Origin: Scilla litardierei
Taxonomy: Eukaryota > Streptophyta > Magnoliopsida > Asparagales > Asparagaceae
Direction of reading: 5' to 3'
Assembly: GCA_030789695.1 (NCBI GenBank)
Contig: CM061141.1
Location: 323,005,938-323,069,937 of the forward strand
Length of the DNA: 64,000 bases
The translations under genes were made by a program, and so were the position numbers. Below are positions 10,849-22,870 of the stretch, in pieces; positions within the stretch are counted from its first letter, which is position 1, and every line of letters begins with the position of its first letter. Below the pieces are notes generated by a model, which ran no database searches, was not told the origin of the DNA, and worked only from the letters and a program-made list of their open reading frames with translations.

Positions 10849-11001
10849 TAAGCCAGTATTCTGATAAGCACTCTCCCAAGGAGGAAAATCCTCATATGCT
10901 TGCATTAAAAAGTATACTCCACTATTTTTTTGATTTCACTATTTTTTGATTAATCAAACCGTTTATTTTAATATTCATATTCTAAAACCCCAATACACCA
11001 A

Positions 11002-11119
11002 AGATCTAGTGAACCCAAAGTGTATTTTGCTTGTTGTTGCAAAAGGTTCTATTGCTATAAAAGTGTTAAATTTGCAACATCTACATCGATGATCAAAATA
11101 CTTTGGATTCATAAGATCT
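11002..11119. repeat. 118-bp inverted repeat (hairpin) in COX5B intron 4
   Basis: AGATCT stands at both ends. The arms pair through CCAAAGTGTATTTTG against CAAAATACTTTGG, then GTTGTTGCAAA against TTTGCAACATC, then the GGTTCTATTGC core. Mismatches are more frequent than in the 10,671 element. Probably an old MITE. Confidence 0.55.
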
Positions 11120-11281
11120 ATAGATATCAACAGGCACTGAAAAAAGTTGGTTATTTAACAATATTTCCCCGAGGAAAATAATAATAACCAAGTGGCAAGT
11201 TGAAAAGACGTACCGCCTTGCCCACCGGGACAGCCAACTATTCTATTGTTATACTAGGACTGGACTAGATCAGGTGCCTCC

Positions 11282-12237
11282 TGCAAATAAACAATACAAG
11301 CCAATTTTATATTAAAAATAGTCAATAAATAATATAAGATGGTTTTCCTTCAAGCTTAAGAACAAATCCAATAATCCATATTCTCAATCGAACTAACCAT
11401 TAGTAGCGAAAGGAGATCATTTCTTAGAAAGCAAAACAGAATTAGTTGTTAAGGATAGAGGGAGAGCATATGTTTTATACTTAGTAGCATATGTTGCCTC
11501 AATATATCATTCATTAATATACTTGGCTTCTAAGACAACCATCGTTCAAAAGCCAATAAAATACTAACACAAACTGAAAGTGACTATGCATACAAAAATG
11601 ATGTCTCATTATTGTTTTCCAAGAAATTAAATGGCACTAACATGAAAACTCCAAGGACATTGCACAAAAGGATTATTTTTCTTCCGATGAAGACTGAAAA
11701 TCGACGAGTAGCTCATGCTTTTGCTGAATTCATTGACTTGACTTACTACTATCATTGATTACTAGATGACAAAGGTGTCATAACAGCTACAATAGAAACA
11801 AAGGATGCATTATGTTTTCACAGGTTGGTGTGGCTGATGTAATATTGATGCAAGACCTGCCTCAACCCCTAAGATACATAATAACTGCATGTCATAGACA
11901 TGAATTGGCAGTGCAGACTATTGCCCATATGTTACAATATAAAGATGACTGGTAAAAGAGCATCTTCATGTTCAGCTTTGAACCATGAAAGTGCAATGCT
12001 CGCACTCACAGGTGTACACACGAGAGTAACTGATGCTATAGATATCATTAATTTGAGGGCTGATCCAAGGCCTAAACAAGTATGGAAATAGTTATCATAA
12101 TTCCAACAACAAATCTTAACAACAACGCCACACTAAGCAGATACTGTCATCATGTTTTTTACTTTTTTTTTGTGCTAATAAGATATTAAAGAAATATCAG
12201 TGCATGGCATCATGGCGTGTTCTTCAAATACTGTTAA
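11282..12237. other. Intron 3 sequence of the COX5B pseudogene, left part
   Basis: A/T-rich, with no recognised gene. A 63-residue plus-strand frame (11,900-12,091, containing TRVTDAIDIINLRADPRP) looks compositionally like protein, but I do not recognise it and see no continuation. Confidence 0.5.
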
Positions 12238-12607
12238 TGATGGACTTATCACCTACCAGAGGCGACACAAGAAGGGGCAAGAAGGGGATTGGAACGGCAA
12301 TGATGTCAATGTCGTTTTCGTAATTTTAGGGGTGAGGGTGTATTTCTGTAATTTTGCCGAATATCTGATTAGTATTTATACGGAGCTAGGAAGATTAGGG
12401 ACTTGGATGTTGAATTTTGTGAGAAACTTGTGAGATGTTGTGAGATGTTGATTTGATATCTTTTTGTGGAGGGTACCGCCATCCTCTCGAATAGGTGGTT
12501 TGGGAGAGCGGTTTTCTCTCGAAAGAAACCAACTTTATCTTTGTTCTCATTTCTATTCTTATAAAAATCTGATCTTTATTACTCAAACCCTGAAAAAAAC
12601 CTATCGA
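12238..12607 (+). repeat. 5' LTR of the gypsy element
   Basis: The right boundary is approximate, set by the primer-site-like sequence at about 12,610. It contains GAGAAACTTGTGAGATGTTG, shared with the 3' LTR; a local GTGAGATGTT duplication is present only in this copy. Confidence 0.75.
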
Positions 12608-12631
12608 TTTGGTATCAAATCAGTTCGATCT

Positions 12632-14140
12632 TGATGGCGGCAAGTAAAGGTGATGCCTTGGGAGGAGATGACATTAATGGAGATTAGGGTCGTTTTCCGA
12701 CTACAATCTTCCATGGAATCCATAATAAAGACGATGTTGGAAGCCCTACCGAAGAAAGGAGATCCCGTAAAAATGGATATGGAAGGTGGAAAAGGCCACG
12801 ATGAAGATCAAAAGCGAAAGCTATGATTTTCAGCCAAATGGAAGGTAAAAGTCAGGGAATTCGTCGAATGTCTCGTCTCCGACGTGGATTTGGGCTCCCA
12901 CGAGGTGCCAAAAGATACTGAGGTGGGCGGCGCAGACTCCCTACCCCTCCCCCCCCACCAAGAGCCTCAGGAGCCGCCCGAAGCTCCACAACTTTTTGTA
13001 GCCCTGCCAGCAGCATATCTCCACCCTGCAGTGCCGCGGGAGGGCTCGCACCCCATGGTAGCCCTGCCAAAGGCACATCGGGCCTCGGCTGGCCCGTCAG
13101 GGGCCCGCGGCTCCCTGGCGATCCGTCAAGACCCCGATACTTGGATCCCCACCCGGGGCCTGAGGATGATGATGAAGAGCTTCAGGGGCCTCGTGGCCCT
13201 CGGTTTGCTAAAGAAAGGCAACGTCGACCACTTCCGTCATACGAGGAGTTTCGAGATGACTACGACAAGGACCCGATCTATAATGAGGAAGATGATGACT
13301 TGGGTTGGGGCGAGGATGACTGGGGTTGAGATGGTAACGGAGGCGGCGCCCTATTGAGGGGTTATGGGCAATCCAGTAAGATACGACAAGACAATTACCA
13401 TCCACACTACTATTAACAGGCCGGAGAGCGAGCGATCCAGGAAAGTCTTGGGTTTGATGATAGGATTATGAAGTTGAAATTGCCGTTGTTCGAGGTGGAT
13501 AATCCTTATGGATGGATTCATCGGGCTGAGAGATTTTTTGGAATGACCTGCATGTCGGAGAGGGTGAAGCTGGAGACGGCTGTCAAATTATTTAAAGGAA
13601 AGATGATGTCTTGGTTTCAATGGAGAGAGTAGCGACGCCATTTTCGTTCATGGAAGAGGCTTAAGTACTTCTTACTAGATATGTTTAGGGACACATAGAA
13701 AGGAAACTTACAGAAGCAACTGCTGGCACTCAGGTATGATGGAACCGTAAGGGAGTACATGGAGAGGTTTGAGGTGCTTTCAGGCCGGGTGAGAGGGATA
13801 CCAGAGATCTTGGGGAGAAACTTCATGAAGGGGCTCAAGGCAAACATCTGTGTGGAGCTTCGTATACATGGGCTTAGGGTGCTGATGGACATGATGGAGT
13901 TGGCCCAGATGATTGATGATCATCGTACAGAGAAGTGGAGGTTTAGATGGTCTAGAGCGGGTCTGTTTTTTGCAGTCGGGCATCGACAAATGGACAGAAG
14001 ACACCGACGAGAGGAGATCAGTCCAATAGAGAGAAGCGCAGTGAGCCACAACCAGGGGATAGTTCAGGCAGATGACGGATGCGGAAGTGAGAGAAAAAAA
14101 TGAATGGGTTGTGCTTCTGGTGTGATGAAAAGTTTACCCC
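12632..14140 (+). pseudogene. gag of the gypsy element
   Basis: An acidic, proline-rich N-terminal region (12,884-13,357) is followed by the conserved core LKLPLFEVDNPYGWIHRAERFF near 13,470-13,540 and then VREYMERFEVLSGRV near 13,750. A zinc-knuckle-like GLCFWCDEKFTPVHRC begins at about 14,105. Several stops and frame changes are present, so it is not translatable as one protein. Confidence 0.8.
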
Positions 14141-14149
14141 AGTGCATCG

Positions 14150-15560
14150 ATGTGGAGATCGCAAACTCCAGCTGCTGATAATGGACGAGAAAGGCGACAT
14201 TGTAGAGGTCAAGGTAGAGGAGATAGAGGACCAGGGGCATCGACATTTGGATGTTGCGGAGGTTTCGTTAAACTCTGTGGTGGGATTCACTCCGAACCAC
14301 ACCATAAAGTTGACATGAATGATTTTTGACTAGACGGTACAATGCCTCATTGACAACGGGGCCACCCACAACTTTATCTTCAACATGGTTATGGAGCAGT
14401 ATGTGTTATAGTTGGTGGACACTGAGTCTTGGTATGATGATGGGGTCCAGTCAGGTGGAGCGCAATCGAGGAGTGTACCGAGGCCTTATTCGGATGCTTC
14501 AAGGCTTCAAGTTGTGAAGGGTTTCTTACCGCTTGACTTGGGTAACACCGACGTGATATTGGAGATGCAGTGGCTGCAGTCATTGGGGGATATAAAAGTT
14601 AATTGGAAGCTTCTGCGGATGAAATTCCATGACGGAGGAAGGATGGTTACACTTCAGGGAATTCTAGTTTATGCTGAGCCATGGTTTTCCTGAAAACCAT
14701 GTCAAGGACTATTCAGTCGGGGTGGATTCCTAATGGAGTTGCAGTGTATGTAGAGATAGGATGTTGAGGAGGCTGAGGGCAATAAATCATTCCCACTGAG
14801 GTGCTGCAGTTAGTGATCTAGTTCAAGAAGGTTTTTCAGACTCCCCATGGTCTTCCTCCACCATGGGACCATGAGCATGCGATAGTCCTGCGGGAGGAAG
14901 TCTCGCCTTCAATATGCGCCATCACTGTTACACCAGGTGCAGAAGGACGAGATAGAACGTATGGTTGGAGAGATGGTACATGCTGAGGTTATTCAGCCTG
15001 TGTGAACCCTTTTTGAGCCCAGATTTGCTTGTAAGGACGGATGTTAGAGGTTCTGTGTGAACTACCATGCATGGAATAAGGAAACGGTTCCTGATAAGTT
15101 CCATATTCCGGTGATTGACAATCTACTTGATGAACTGCATGAGTCGATAATCTTTACCAAGATAGATCTGGAGTTTGGCTACCACCATATCAAAATGTGA
15201 GCAGAGGACATCGTCAAGACATCGTTCAAGACTCATGAGGGCCACCATGAGTTTTTGGTCATGCTCTTTGGTTTGATCAACGCTCCTACCATTTTCTAGG
15301 CTCTCATAAATAAGGTATTCCGTCCTTACCTGAGACAATTCGTATTGATCTTTTTCGATGACATTTTGGTATTCAGTCGGTCCTTGAAAACGCATGTGGG
15401 TCATTTGCAGATAGTGCTACAGGAGCTTCAAAGCCAGCAATTATATGCAAACAAGAAGTGCATGTTTGCGCAGCAAAGGATGAAATATTTGGTGCATATG
15501 GTGTCAACAGAGGGAGTGTTGGCTGACAAATCAACGATTACAGCTATGGTTGATTGACAT
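14150..15560 (+). pseudogene. Protease and reverse transcriptase of the gypsy element
   Basis: CLIDNGATHNFI (about 14,344-14,379) is the retroviral-type aspartic protease site with DNG in place of the usual DSG. The reverse transcriptase follows with [13 protein letters not shown] (near 15,250) and the catalytic FFDDILVFSRSLKTH at about 15,350-15,395. The intervening sequence has many stops. Confidence 0.8.
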
Positions 15561-18500
15561 GTCCTATCACTTTCCGGGGGTTGAGAGAATTCTTGGTGTT
15601 ATCATGTTAATAAGAAAATGTGACATGGTACAGTACCATTGTCTGACCACTGACAGAGCAGCTCAATAAAGATAATTTTCAGTAGAGCACGGATGCGACG
15701 AGAGATTTTGAGGGCTTGAAGAGAGCCATGACTAGTGTACTTGTGCTGGCTCTTTCTAACTTCAGTAGACCATTTGTGGTAGAGTTGGATGCCTCAGGAT
15801 ATGGATTGGATGCTGTCTGATGCAAATTCAAAGACCAGTGGCATATCAGTTAGGTATTAACGATGAGAGCACTGTTGAAGTCTGTATATAAGAGGAACAC
15901 GATGGTCATTATGTTAGCAATGCAGAAGTGGAGACTATACTTGCTTGGCCGTCAATTTGTAGCGTACATGGATCAGCGGAGCCTGAAATACATATTGGAG
16001 TAGTGCATGGTGACCGAAAAGTAGCAGAGATGGCTCACGAAGTTGATGGATATTTTAAGATCACGTACAGACTAGGCTTAGAGAATAAGGCGACAGATGC
16101 ATTATCGAGGCATAGCAAGGATGCATAGTTGGCTTTGTCTATTCCAGTATTGCATAATTGGGAGCTGGCAATGATTAGGACCGGACTTTTATAGGGGTCA
16201 GCAGAATATCCGGGGTATTCCTTGCATGGACAGAGATTATTGTATCAAGGGCAATTGGTTTTACCCATGACTTCCTCACACATTCTGAGTACCCTGCAGG
16301 AGTTTCATGATAGTGCAGTTGGGGACCATTCTGGAGTCCTCAAGGCTTATAGACGCTTAGCGATGGAGGTGTTCTTGAAGGGGATGAATGATGTTGCTGA
16401 GATGGTAACGAAGTGTGACGTGTGCCAACGTCACAAAAATATGGCAATGGGTCCAGGAGAATTGATGCAGTCCATGTCTTTACCAGAGCGAGTTTAAGAG
16501 GAGGTGACTACAGACTTCATTGAGGGTTGCCAAAATCTGCTAGCTTTTCAATTCATGTTGTGGTTAACTGCCTCAGCATGCTCACTGTAACTCTTTGGCA
16601 TCCATATACCGATGTGTCAGTTGCAGAGGGATTTTTACGGAAGATGGTACAGTTGCATAGGATACCGGAGTCTATCGTGTCGGATAGAGATCGGGTCTTC
16701 TTGAGCCATTTCTGGATGGAGCTTTTTAGGATGAAGCGGAGCACAGCCTATCTGTTAGTGGTTATGCCATATGCCAAATATTTGGACATTTATGTTATAT
16801 CATTTTTCATTTATAAAATGTTTCTCTTAATGTTATTATTATATTGCTTGCATATTTAATTATAATAATATTTGAATAGATGTTTTATGTTATTCTAAGC
16901 ATCCCTAGTCATTCATCATTAAAGGTATAATGATGAATTAAGACTAGTATAAGTTTGATTTATAATTATGAGATAATTATGTATATGGTGATACAAATCA
17001 AACTTATAGGTACTTGTTGGAGAACAAGATACTGGATAGACTCGCTATGAGATCATTACATGGATTAATATCATAAATGATCTCATAATAGTTATGTCAT
17101 AGAATCCTTAGACATGATATCATCATATTTTCCTACATGAGGAACATCATGTTTTGACATAACCAAACGTTATCTTTAATCAGATAATCATAAAGATTAG
17201 GATTGAACATGATAAGAATTATGCAGAAGAAAGTGAACGAATAAGATGGAATTTGTCCCTCTTATGAGAGAAATATCTAATAGGCCCCTCGATAAGGAGG
17301 ACTGAGAAATGCATGGTCGTATTTAAATGAATGCCATTTGATGTTATCAGTCTACTTAGTAATCGAGAAATTAAATGTTTGAACAATATAAGTATGACGG
17401 TGTCCATGACTTATGTTCAAATCAGACATCGTGCGACAAAAGAATTATGACATGTTATATTAGTTAGGTTAATATCGGACTAACGATATTCATATTAATT
17501 GGGTAGTCGTATGTCTTACTAGAGACCAATTATGACTTGTGGACTTTTAATGGGATTATGCTCACTGCCAATTTGATATGAACCTATTGGGTCGCACACA
17601 AAGAGCGTAATGGATGAGATATGGTTTTAAACGAGATTTCAAATCTGATTTGAAATTCGAAATAAATATATATCTTAACTGTCAGATATTGTATCTTGAT
17701 AAGATATCATCCCTAAGATATCTATGCGTAACTGAAACACGTTAAAGAGTTAATGGATAAGATATTATCCCTAAGATATCTTTGCCTAACTGAAACGCGT
17801 TAAATGGTTAACAGTGGACTCTACATATGATAAAGAGAGAATTTTCAGTTGGTCGTGCATTTAATCTATCTCTTTCGTTTTTGAGAAAATCGAAGAGCGA
17901 GAGAGAAACCCAAGTTGTGGAGAAGAAGCTAGCACCCTTGCAATTTCCGTTCGTGACATTTGCGTGTGGATACTGGTACAGGATGGTCATTTGTTGAACA
18001 TCACATACAGTCCGATACATTCAAATCGTCAACAAAGGTTAGAATCTCATCGAATCAATTTAAAACGCATGGATCTTGATAGGTTTCTATTTTTTCGCTG
18101 CATGTAAACTTGTTATGCATGATAAAAACCATAACACTATCATCCCAGACGGATGACCAGACTCAGATCGTCAACATTAGTATTGAGACTTATCTGCGTT
18201 GTTTCGTTTCAGACACCCTTAGGCAGTGAGCAAGGTGGTTAGTCTAGACAGAATATTGGTATAACACATATTACCACACAGCATCTCAGACCACGTCGCT
18301 AAAGATTTTGTATGGACAAGATCCTCACAATCTAATACACTATGGCCATCGTTCTATACCAGTTTCTCAGGTCATACAGTATCTGGAGGAGATGGATATG
18401 GTCTTTGAGAAGTTGAAACGACATCTGGCCAGAGCTCAGCAGGTTATGAAGACGTAGGCAGATATCCATAGGAGGGAGGTTCAGTTTGATGTGGAAGACA

Positions 18501-18900
18501 ATGTACCTAAAGCTGTGCCCATACCGACATAAATCTTTGACGCATATGAGGAACGAAAAGTTGTCACCTATGTATTTTGGACCTTATGATATTGAGACGA
18601 GGATTGACCAGGTCGCCTACAAGTTACCCCCAGAGTCTACCATACACCTAAGTTTTACATGCCATAGCTTCATCAGGCCATCGAGGACCATACGTCTTCT
18701 CCATCTTTACAAGTGACTTTGACCGAGAATATGGAGGTTATTCTGGAGCCAACAAAGTTGCGAGGAGTTCGATAGGGACATTCTGAGGCTCGTGAGGTGC
18801 TGATACAGTGGAAGAGACTTCTTGACCATGAGGTTACTTGGGAGCCTTTTAGAGTTATTAAGCATCGATTTTCAAATTTTCATCTTGAAGACAAGACGGC
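15560..18900 (+). pseudogene. RNase H, integrase and chromodomain-like tail of the gypsy element
   Basis: RNase H appears as FVVELDASGYGLDAV near 15,780. The integrase zinc domain is at 16,297-16,440 (HDSAVGDHSGVLKAYRR through CDVCQRHK), and part of the core (SIVSDRDRVFLSHFW) reaches 16,745. It is interrupted by the solo LTR and resumes after 18,141 with YLRCFVSDT and EYWYNTYYHTASQTT. The C-terminal part has MRNEKLSPMYFGPYDI (about 18,545) and LIQWKRLLDHEVTWEPF (about 18,800), which resembles a divergent chromodomain as in chromoviruses. Confidence 0.8.
16753..18136. mobile_element. Solo LTR, 1384 bp, inside the gypsy integrase
   Basis: It begins TGTTAGTGGTTATG and ends ACCATAACA. The flanks are a perfect 5-bp target duplication CTATC (16,748-16,752 and 18,137-18,141). 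Removing it restores the integrase order. There are no coding motifs inside. The TGTTA..TAACA ends and the length fit a copia-type LTR, but the lineage is inference and I cannot settle the orientation. Confidence 0.88.
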
Positions 18901-18917
18901 TCTTTTGGAGAGAGTAA

Positions 18918-19207
18918 TGATGGACTTATCACCTACCAGAGGCGACGGAAGAAGGGGATTGGAGCGACGAATTGATATCAGTGGTTTTTCGTAATTTAAG
19001 GGCAATTGGTATTTCTTTAATTTTGTTGAATATCTGATTAGTATTTATATGATGCTAGTGAGAATAGCGATTGTATGTTGAATTTTGTGAGAAACTTGTG
19101 AGATGTTGATTTGATCCCTTTTTGTGAAGAGTGTGGTTATCCTTTCGAATCGGTAGCTTGAAACAATGGTTTCCTCTCCAAAGAAACCAACATTACCTTT
19201 GCTCTCT
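18918..19207 (+). repeat. Truncated 3' LTR of the gypsy element
   Basis: It matches the first ~290 bp of the LTR at 12,238 and then changes abruptly at about 19,207 to unrelated G/C-rich sequence. Confidence 0.8.
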
Positions 19208-21468
19208 GGCGGCGAGCCGGTCGTTAACTCCGGCACATCCACCGTCCCTCCTTTAGATTACTCGTTTACAACATCCTGAGGCACACGTGGACCGAAGGCG
19301 AACACCCAACGGACCCTCCGTCCACGTCGTTGCTTACCTCCGCCAAAGCCTGATCGTCGCCGCCACCGTGAATTTCTCTTCCGTTCCCCCCTCTGACAAG
19401 CTGTTAACGCTTCCATCGTTGCCTTCGATCATCGATCTAGTCTCTATTCTGCCGTGGGGCCCACCTTCTCGCCCGATCTGACCAAAAACCCTAACCCTAG
19501 CTGATTCTCTTGCCAGCGACGATGCATCTAGCGGTTAGTCGAAAGGCCGGAGCCGGTGTCTGTGGTGATCTACGTTTGTCATATAGGCTTTGATATCGAT
19601 GGTCGGCAGCCCGCTGTTGGATGATCAGTGAGCTCCCAAGGGCTTGGGACCGGAGAGAAACGGCATCTAAAATAGCTTGACTAATTCTCCAAATGGACTC
19701 CACACCATCATCAAGCCACACTCTCCAACCGAGCTCCGCATCCTCCCTTCATCCTTTCAACTCGCAAGGAGTTCAGGTTAGGGTTTTGGAGAATCAGCTG
19801 AAAACAGGAACATTGTTAGGCTCATGGAAGAACTCTCTCCGACGACCGGCCGTCGGGGTCCAAGCTCAGGCTGGCTTTGGACAACCGTAGCCCTGGCCCG
19901 ACACTGCAACACCGACCAAAGAAAGCTCCGACAGACCCTAACAGATATCAAATGATCGATGCAACCCTAGAAAAAACATATCAATAACCTCTTTATTCAC
20001 CAAAAAATATGCATATGTATGGGTATATGGTGCCCCTTTTTGGCAAAAAGTAATTGTTTTAAATCAACTTCCTCTTAATTGATTTCCTGGCATGCTTACA
20101 ACCAAGGACATCCAACTACAAGCATGCAAATATTGAGAAAAACACATATATAACCATGCATCTTACCTGAATTCTTGATAATTGACACGTTCAACACATA
20201 TTGTCCATGTCAAGGTGCAAATTTAACTGTAGTAAATTTTGGTCTCCAATAGCAATGGAAAAAAATGCAAGGACAAAGCAGATGCGCCTAGGCTTGTAAT
20301 ATGTTCATTCTTTTTGGAAAAAAAATTTATCACAAAGCACAAGGATGTGTATTAATTTGAAGCAATAAACTTATATCGAAAAGATGTGTATTTGCATAAA
20401 TGAATTAAAACAAGCTCATATACAAAAACATTTGAGTTGTGTGAGATTTATGCACAAGCACCCGACACTCACAGACAACATGACGCTTTCACCTAAACTA
20501 GGGTTCGACAGCAGATAGTTCACTTAAGCATAAGTTGAGAGACCCACCAAACCTCTTCAAATTTTTTTAGACTACACATAGGCCCCAGAGTATAAATGTC
20601 TGACACATAAAACTATTTTACAATTATAGTTTCAAAAAGAAGAATATGCTAATTATTTTTCATTGTTAACAAAATAATATACTATTTCAGACATCCAATC
20701 AAATGGAAAAAACAAGTGTGAATTTTCATCACAAAGAATTTATATAATACTATCCATCATCTCTAACAGCGTGAGCAAAGTTTAATATTCTTAATTTATA
20801 ATCATTTGTCAGAAATCATGTGTATTCAAAATATTTCCCATGTCATGTATATTCAAAATAGCAGTGTATCCAACTTTTTTTATTTGGTGCAAAACCATTA
20901 AGTAGGACTTTCAACATTATTTTTCCCAAGACGATAGTAATTAAACATCAAACAAGCCAAGACGGTATAGTTTTGAGATCAATTTGATCAAAACTCCTTT
21001 CTAAATTTTCATTCATAGTTATATCAGATTAGCAAACTAACTGTCAAATTGGTTTTTTTATTTAATGAAGAAGCTAAATGAATTCTTAAATATAACATGG
21101 ACATTATACTTTTCACACATCTTCCTTGTGAACAATTTGCATTCTGCATTCCAATTTCTGCATTATGCAAAGATGAGCAATTCAAGACATGTCCAATAGC
21201 ATCCCTTAGCAGAAAAAATTCTGATCAAAAGTTTCTAATTTCTACAAAGAAGCACGCCAAATTAGCGCAGATTTCATTGATATATGTACAATCAGTTATG
21301 ATCCAATCAATTGTCTGCAAAGCACAAACTCGAACCTTAAATGCACATAAGCACAAAACATTTGCAATTTTTTATCACCGTTTTAAATATACTGCACAAA
21401 GGCCTCCTTTTTAGATGAAGTAATGACAAAAATAATCAAAACATCAAGATATCAATAGAACTACCAAC
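19208..21468. other. Intron 3 sequence of the COX5B pseudogene, right part
   Basis: 19,208-19,960 is G/C-rich and unlike its surroundings, with short proline/serine-rich frames that I do not recognise. It may be a fragment of another mobile element. 19,960-21,460 is ordinary A/T-rich intronic sequence with no gene. Confidence 0.5.
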
Positions 21469-21937
21469 CTTCGTGCCAAAAGGACCAACTGGAGCATCCA
21501 TATCAAATCGCTTCCTCCCCTGAGATCATTCTAATAACAAAATACATCAGAAAGATCATTACCTTATCCATCAATCAAAAAATGTTCTCCCAAATTCCAA
21601 TAACAACAGCAAACCTCGAGCTCGGACTGGATCTCCTCCGGCTCCAGTCCGGTGGCGATCGGCATCGCATCCTCTGCTCTCTTCTTCACCGCTACATTCG
21701 CTACGAGATCACAAGAAGAATAAGCAATCAAACGGTAATGAAGCAGATGTCCTTTTTTAAAAAAGCTAATTCTATTTAAAAAATAGTTTACCGGAATCGG
21801 AGAATAGAGGATGGGTCTTGTGGAGCGGCGACGGAGCGGATGACAATGAGTGGAAAGGAGCGGCGATCATCGCCCGGCGGACGCCGAGGGGCGGAGGATC
21901 GCCATGGCGTGAGATCGAAAGAAACCCTTCTCCACAT

Positions 21938-21959
21938 CTCTCTCTCTCTCTCTCTCTCG
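21938..21959 (+). repeat. CT microsatellite in the COX5B 5' UTR
   Basis: About ten CT units end one base before the COX5B start codon; on the gene strand this is a GA repeat immediately 5' of the ATG. Confidence 0.9.
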
Positions 21960-22294
21960 AATGAAATTGAGACGCGATGAAGTTTTTCTGCTGATTTTGT
22001 TGTTGAATGGACTCTCACCGAGGCCTGTTCCACAACTTGTAAATGGTCTAGAAAGGATTTTACACGATCGAGACCCTATTCATTCAGTGTTTCCAAGAAA
22101 GAATGGTTTTTTAGAAGAGAATTGCTCCATTGCTCCATGTTCGGTGCATGGAGTTGACGATATTCCAAAAATTGCAAAAAAAAAAATTTAATTTAAGTGT
22201 CACATCTTTTCTTCTCTTTCTTAATTTCTTTACAAATTTGGAAAAACGTCACCTCTCCCACACCCACACCGAATAGGGAGGTGTAAATAGTCGT

Positions 22295-22550
22295 TCTCTT
22301 TTTAGAATTCGGTCGAAAAAAGTCCCCCAAATTATAACAGTTGCGATTTAGTCCTCCAAATCATTTAACTACTCGAAAAGAGTCCCTTTTGGAGATCTAC
22401 TTGCAATATTATTTTCTAGAAATCGGTCCCCTAAAAGAACTCTTTTCGAGTGATTTATATGATTTGGGGGCTATATCAGAAATACTTTGATTTGGGGGTC
22501 TCTTTTCGAATAACCCATTTTTTTTGAGGGACCGAATTCTAAAAAACCCC
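22295..22550. mobile_element. Imperfect foldback element, about 250 bp
   Basis: TTTTTAGAATTCGGTC near the left end is complementary to GACCGAATTCTAAAAAA at the right end. AAAGTCCCCCAAAT is mirrored by ATTTGGGGGTCTCTTTTCGA, and ACTCGAAAAGAGTCC by CTCTTTTCGAGTG in the middle. It has a MITE-like structure. No target duplication is clear. Confidence 0.55.
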
Positions 22551-22559
22551 TACTTTTAA

Positions 22560-22870
22560 GAATTATTCAAGGGCTATGTGTTAATTTGCTCCAACGTTTT
22601 TTTTTTGCTTTGATCATCGGTGGCATTGACGGGGAGCCGAGGTTGGGGGATTCTCACGAACAAAACCGTCTGAAAATCTGTTGTTTACAGCGCGGAAAGT
22701 TGAAGTTTGTGCCTCGAGATGGCCAAATTGTCTGCCGGCCCGGGACCCTGCCCTGGCCCAGGGCCGTTGACCGGGCCGGAAGCCCCTCCCAGTCCGAGCG
22801 CAGGGCCGGACTTCTGGACTTCCAGACCTCCCCGACCCGGCCCCTCCTGATGCGCTGCAGTATGTAGCAA
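22560..22870. other. G/C-rich stretch of unclear origin
   Basis: It contains CCGGCCCGGGACCCTGCCC and neighbouring GGCC-rich words, which resemble the subterminal regions of some plant hAT elements. It may therefore be the hAT 5' end, but I cannot see a convincing terminal repeat. Confidence 0.3.

Larger units (their letters stand above)
12238..19207 (+). mobile_element. Decayed Ty3/gypsy retrotransposon, chromovirus-like
   Basis: Two LTR copies start with TGATGGACTTATCACC: 12,238 to about 12,607, and 18,918 to 19,207. The right one stops short, lacking roughly the last 90 bp. The primer-site-like TGGTATCAAATC lies at about 12,610 and a purine run GGAGAGAG precedes the right LTR. Between them lie gag, zinc knuckle, protease, reverse transcriptase, RNase H, integrase and a chromodomain-like tail in Ty3/gypsy order, all riddled with stops. 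It sits in COX5B intron 3, opposite to the gene, and is itself split by a solo LTR at 16,753-18,136. Because the 3' LTR is truncated no target duplication can be read. Confidence 0.88.
9954..21937 (-). pseudogene. COX5B: Cytochrome c oxidase subunit 5b pseudogene, six exons
   Basis: COX5B is the nuclear-encoded zinc-binding subunit of mitochondrial complex IV. Six minus-strand exons with GT/AG junctions are traceable. Exon 1, 21937-21792: MWRR start, presequence-like IAAPFHSLSSAPSP in another frame. Exon 2, 21700-21615: VKKRAEDAMPIATG. Exon 3, 21519-21469: DMDAPVGPFGTK. Exon 4, 11280-11214: EAPDLVQS, then TAG, then YNNRIVGCPGGQG. Exon 5, 10208-10134: HEHDVWFWLEKDKPHEC. Exon 6, 10013-9954: LEVVGEGGSPDGHNN. 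Phases agree between exons 2 and 6. Lesions are a frame change in exon 1, the TAG in exon 4, a two-base loss in exon 5 destroying the second zinc cysteine pair (CPVC becomes CRV plus shift), and a transposon in exon 6. Intron 3 is ~9.9 kb and holds a gypsy element. Introns are retained, so this is a decayed gene copy, not a processed one. 8518-8861 is probably its displaced 3' UTR. Confidence 0.9.

Noticed and set aside
11900..12091. 63-codon plus-strand frame in COX5B intron 3
   Set aside because: It looks protein-like in composition, but no family is recognised and there is no splice-linked neighbour. Left unassigned.
12852..13405. Several overlapping frames near the gypsy gag start
   Set aside because: Only the plus-strand acidic gag reading is consistent with the downstream core; the others are shadows.
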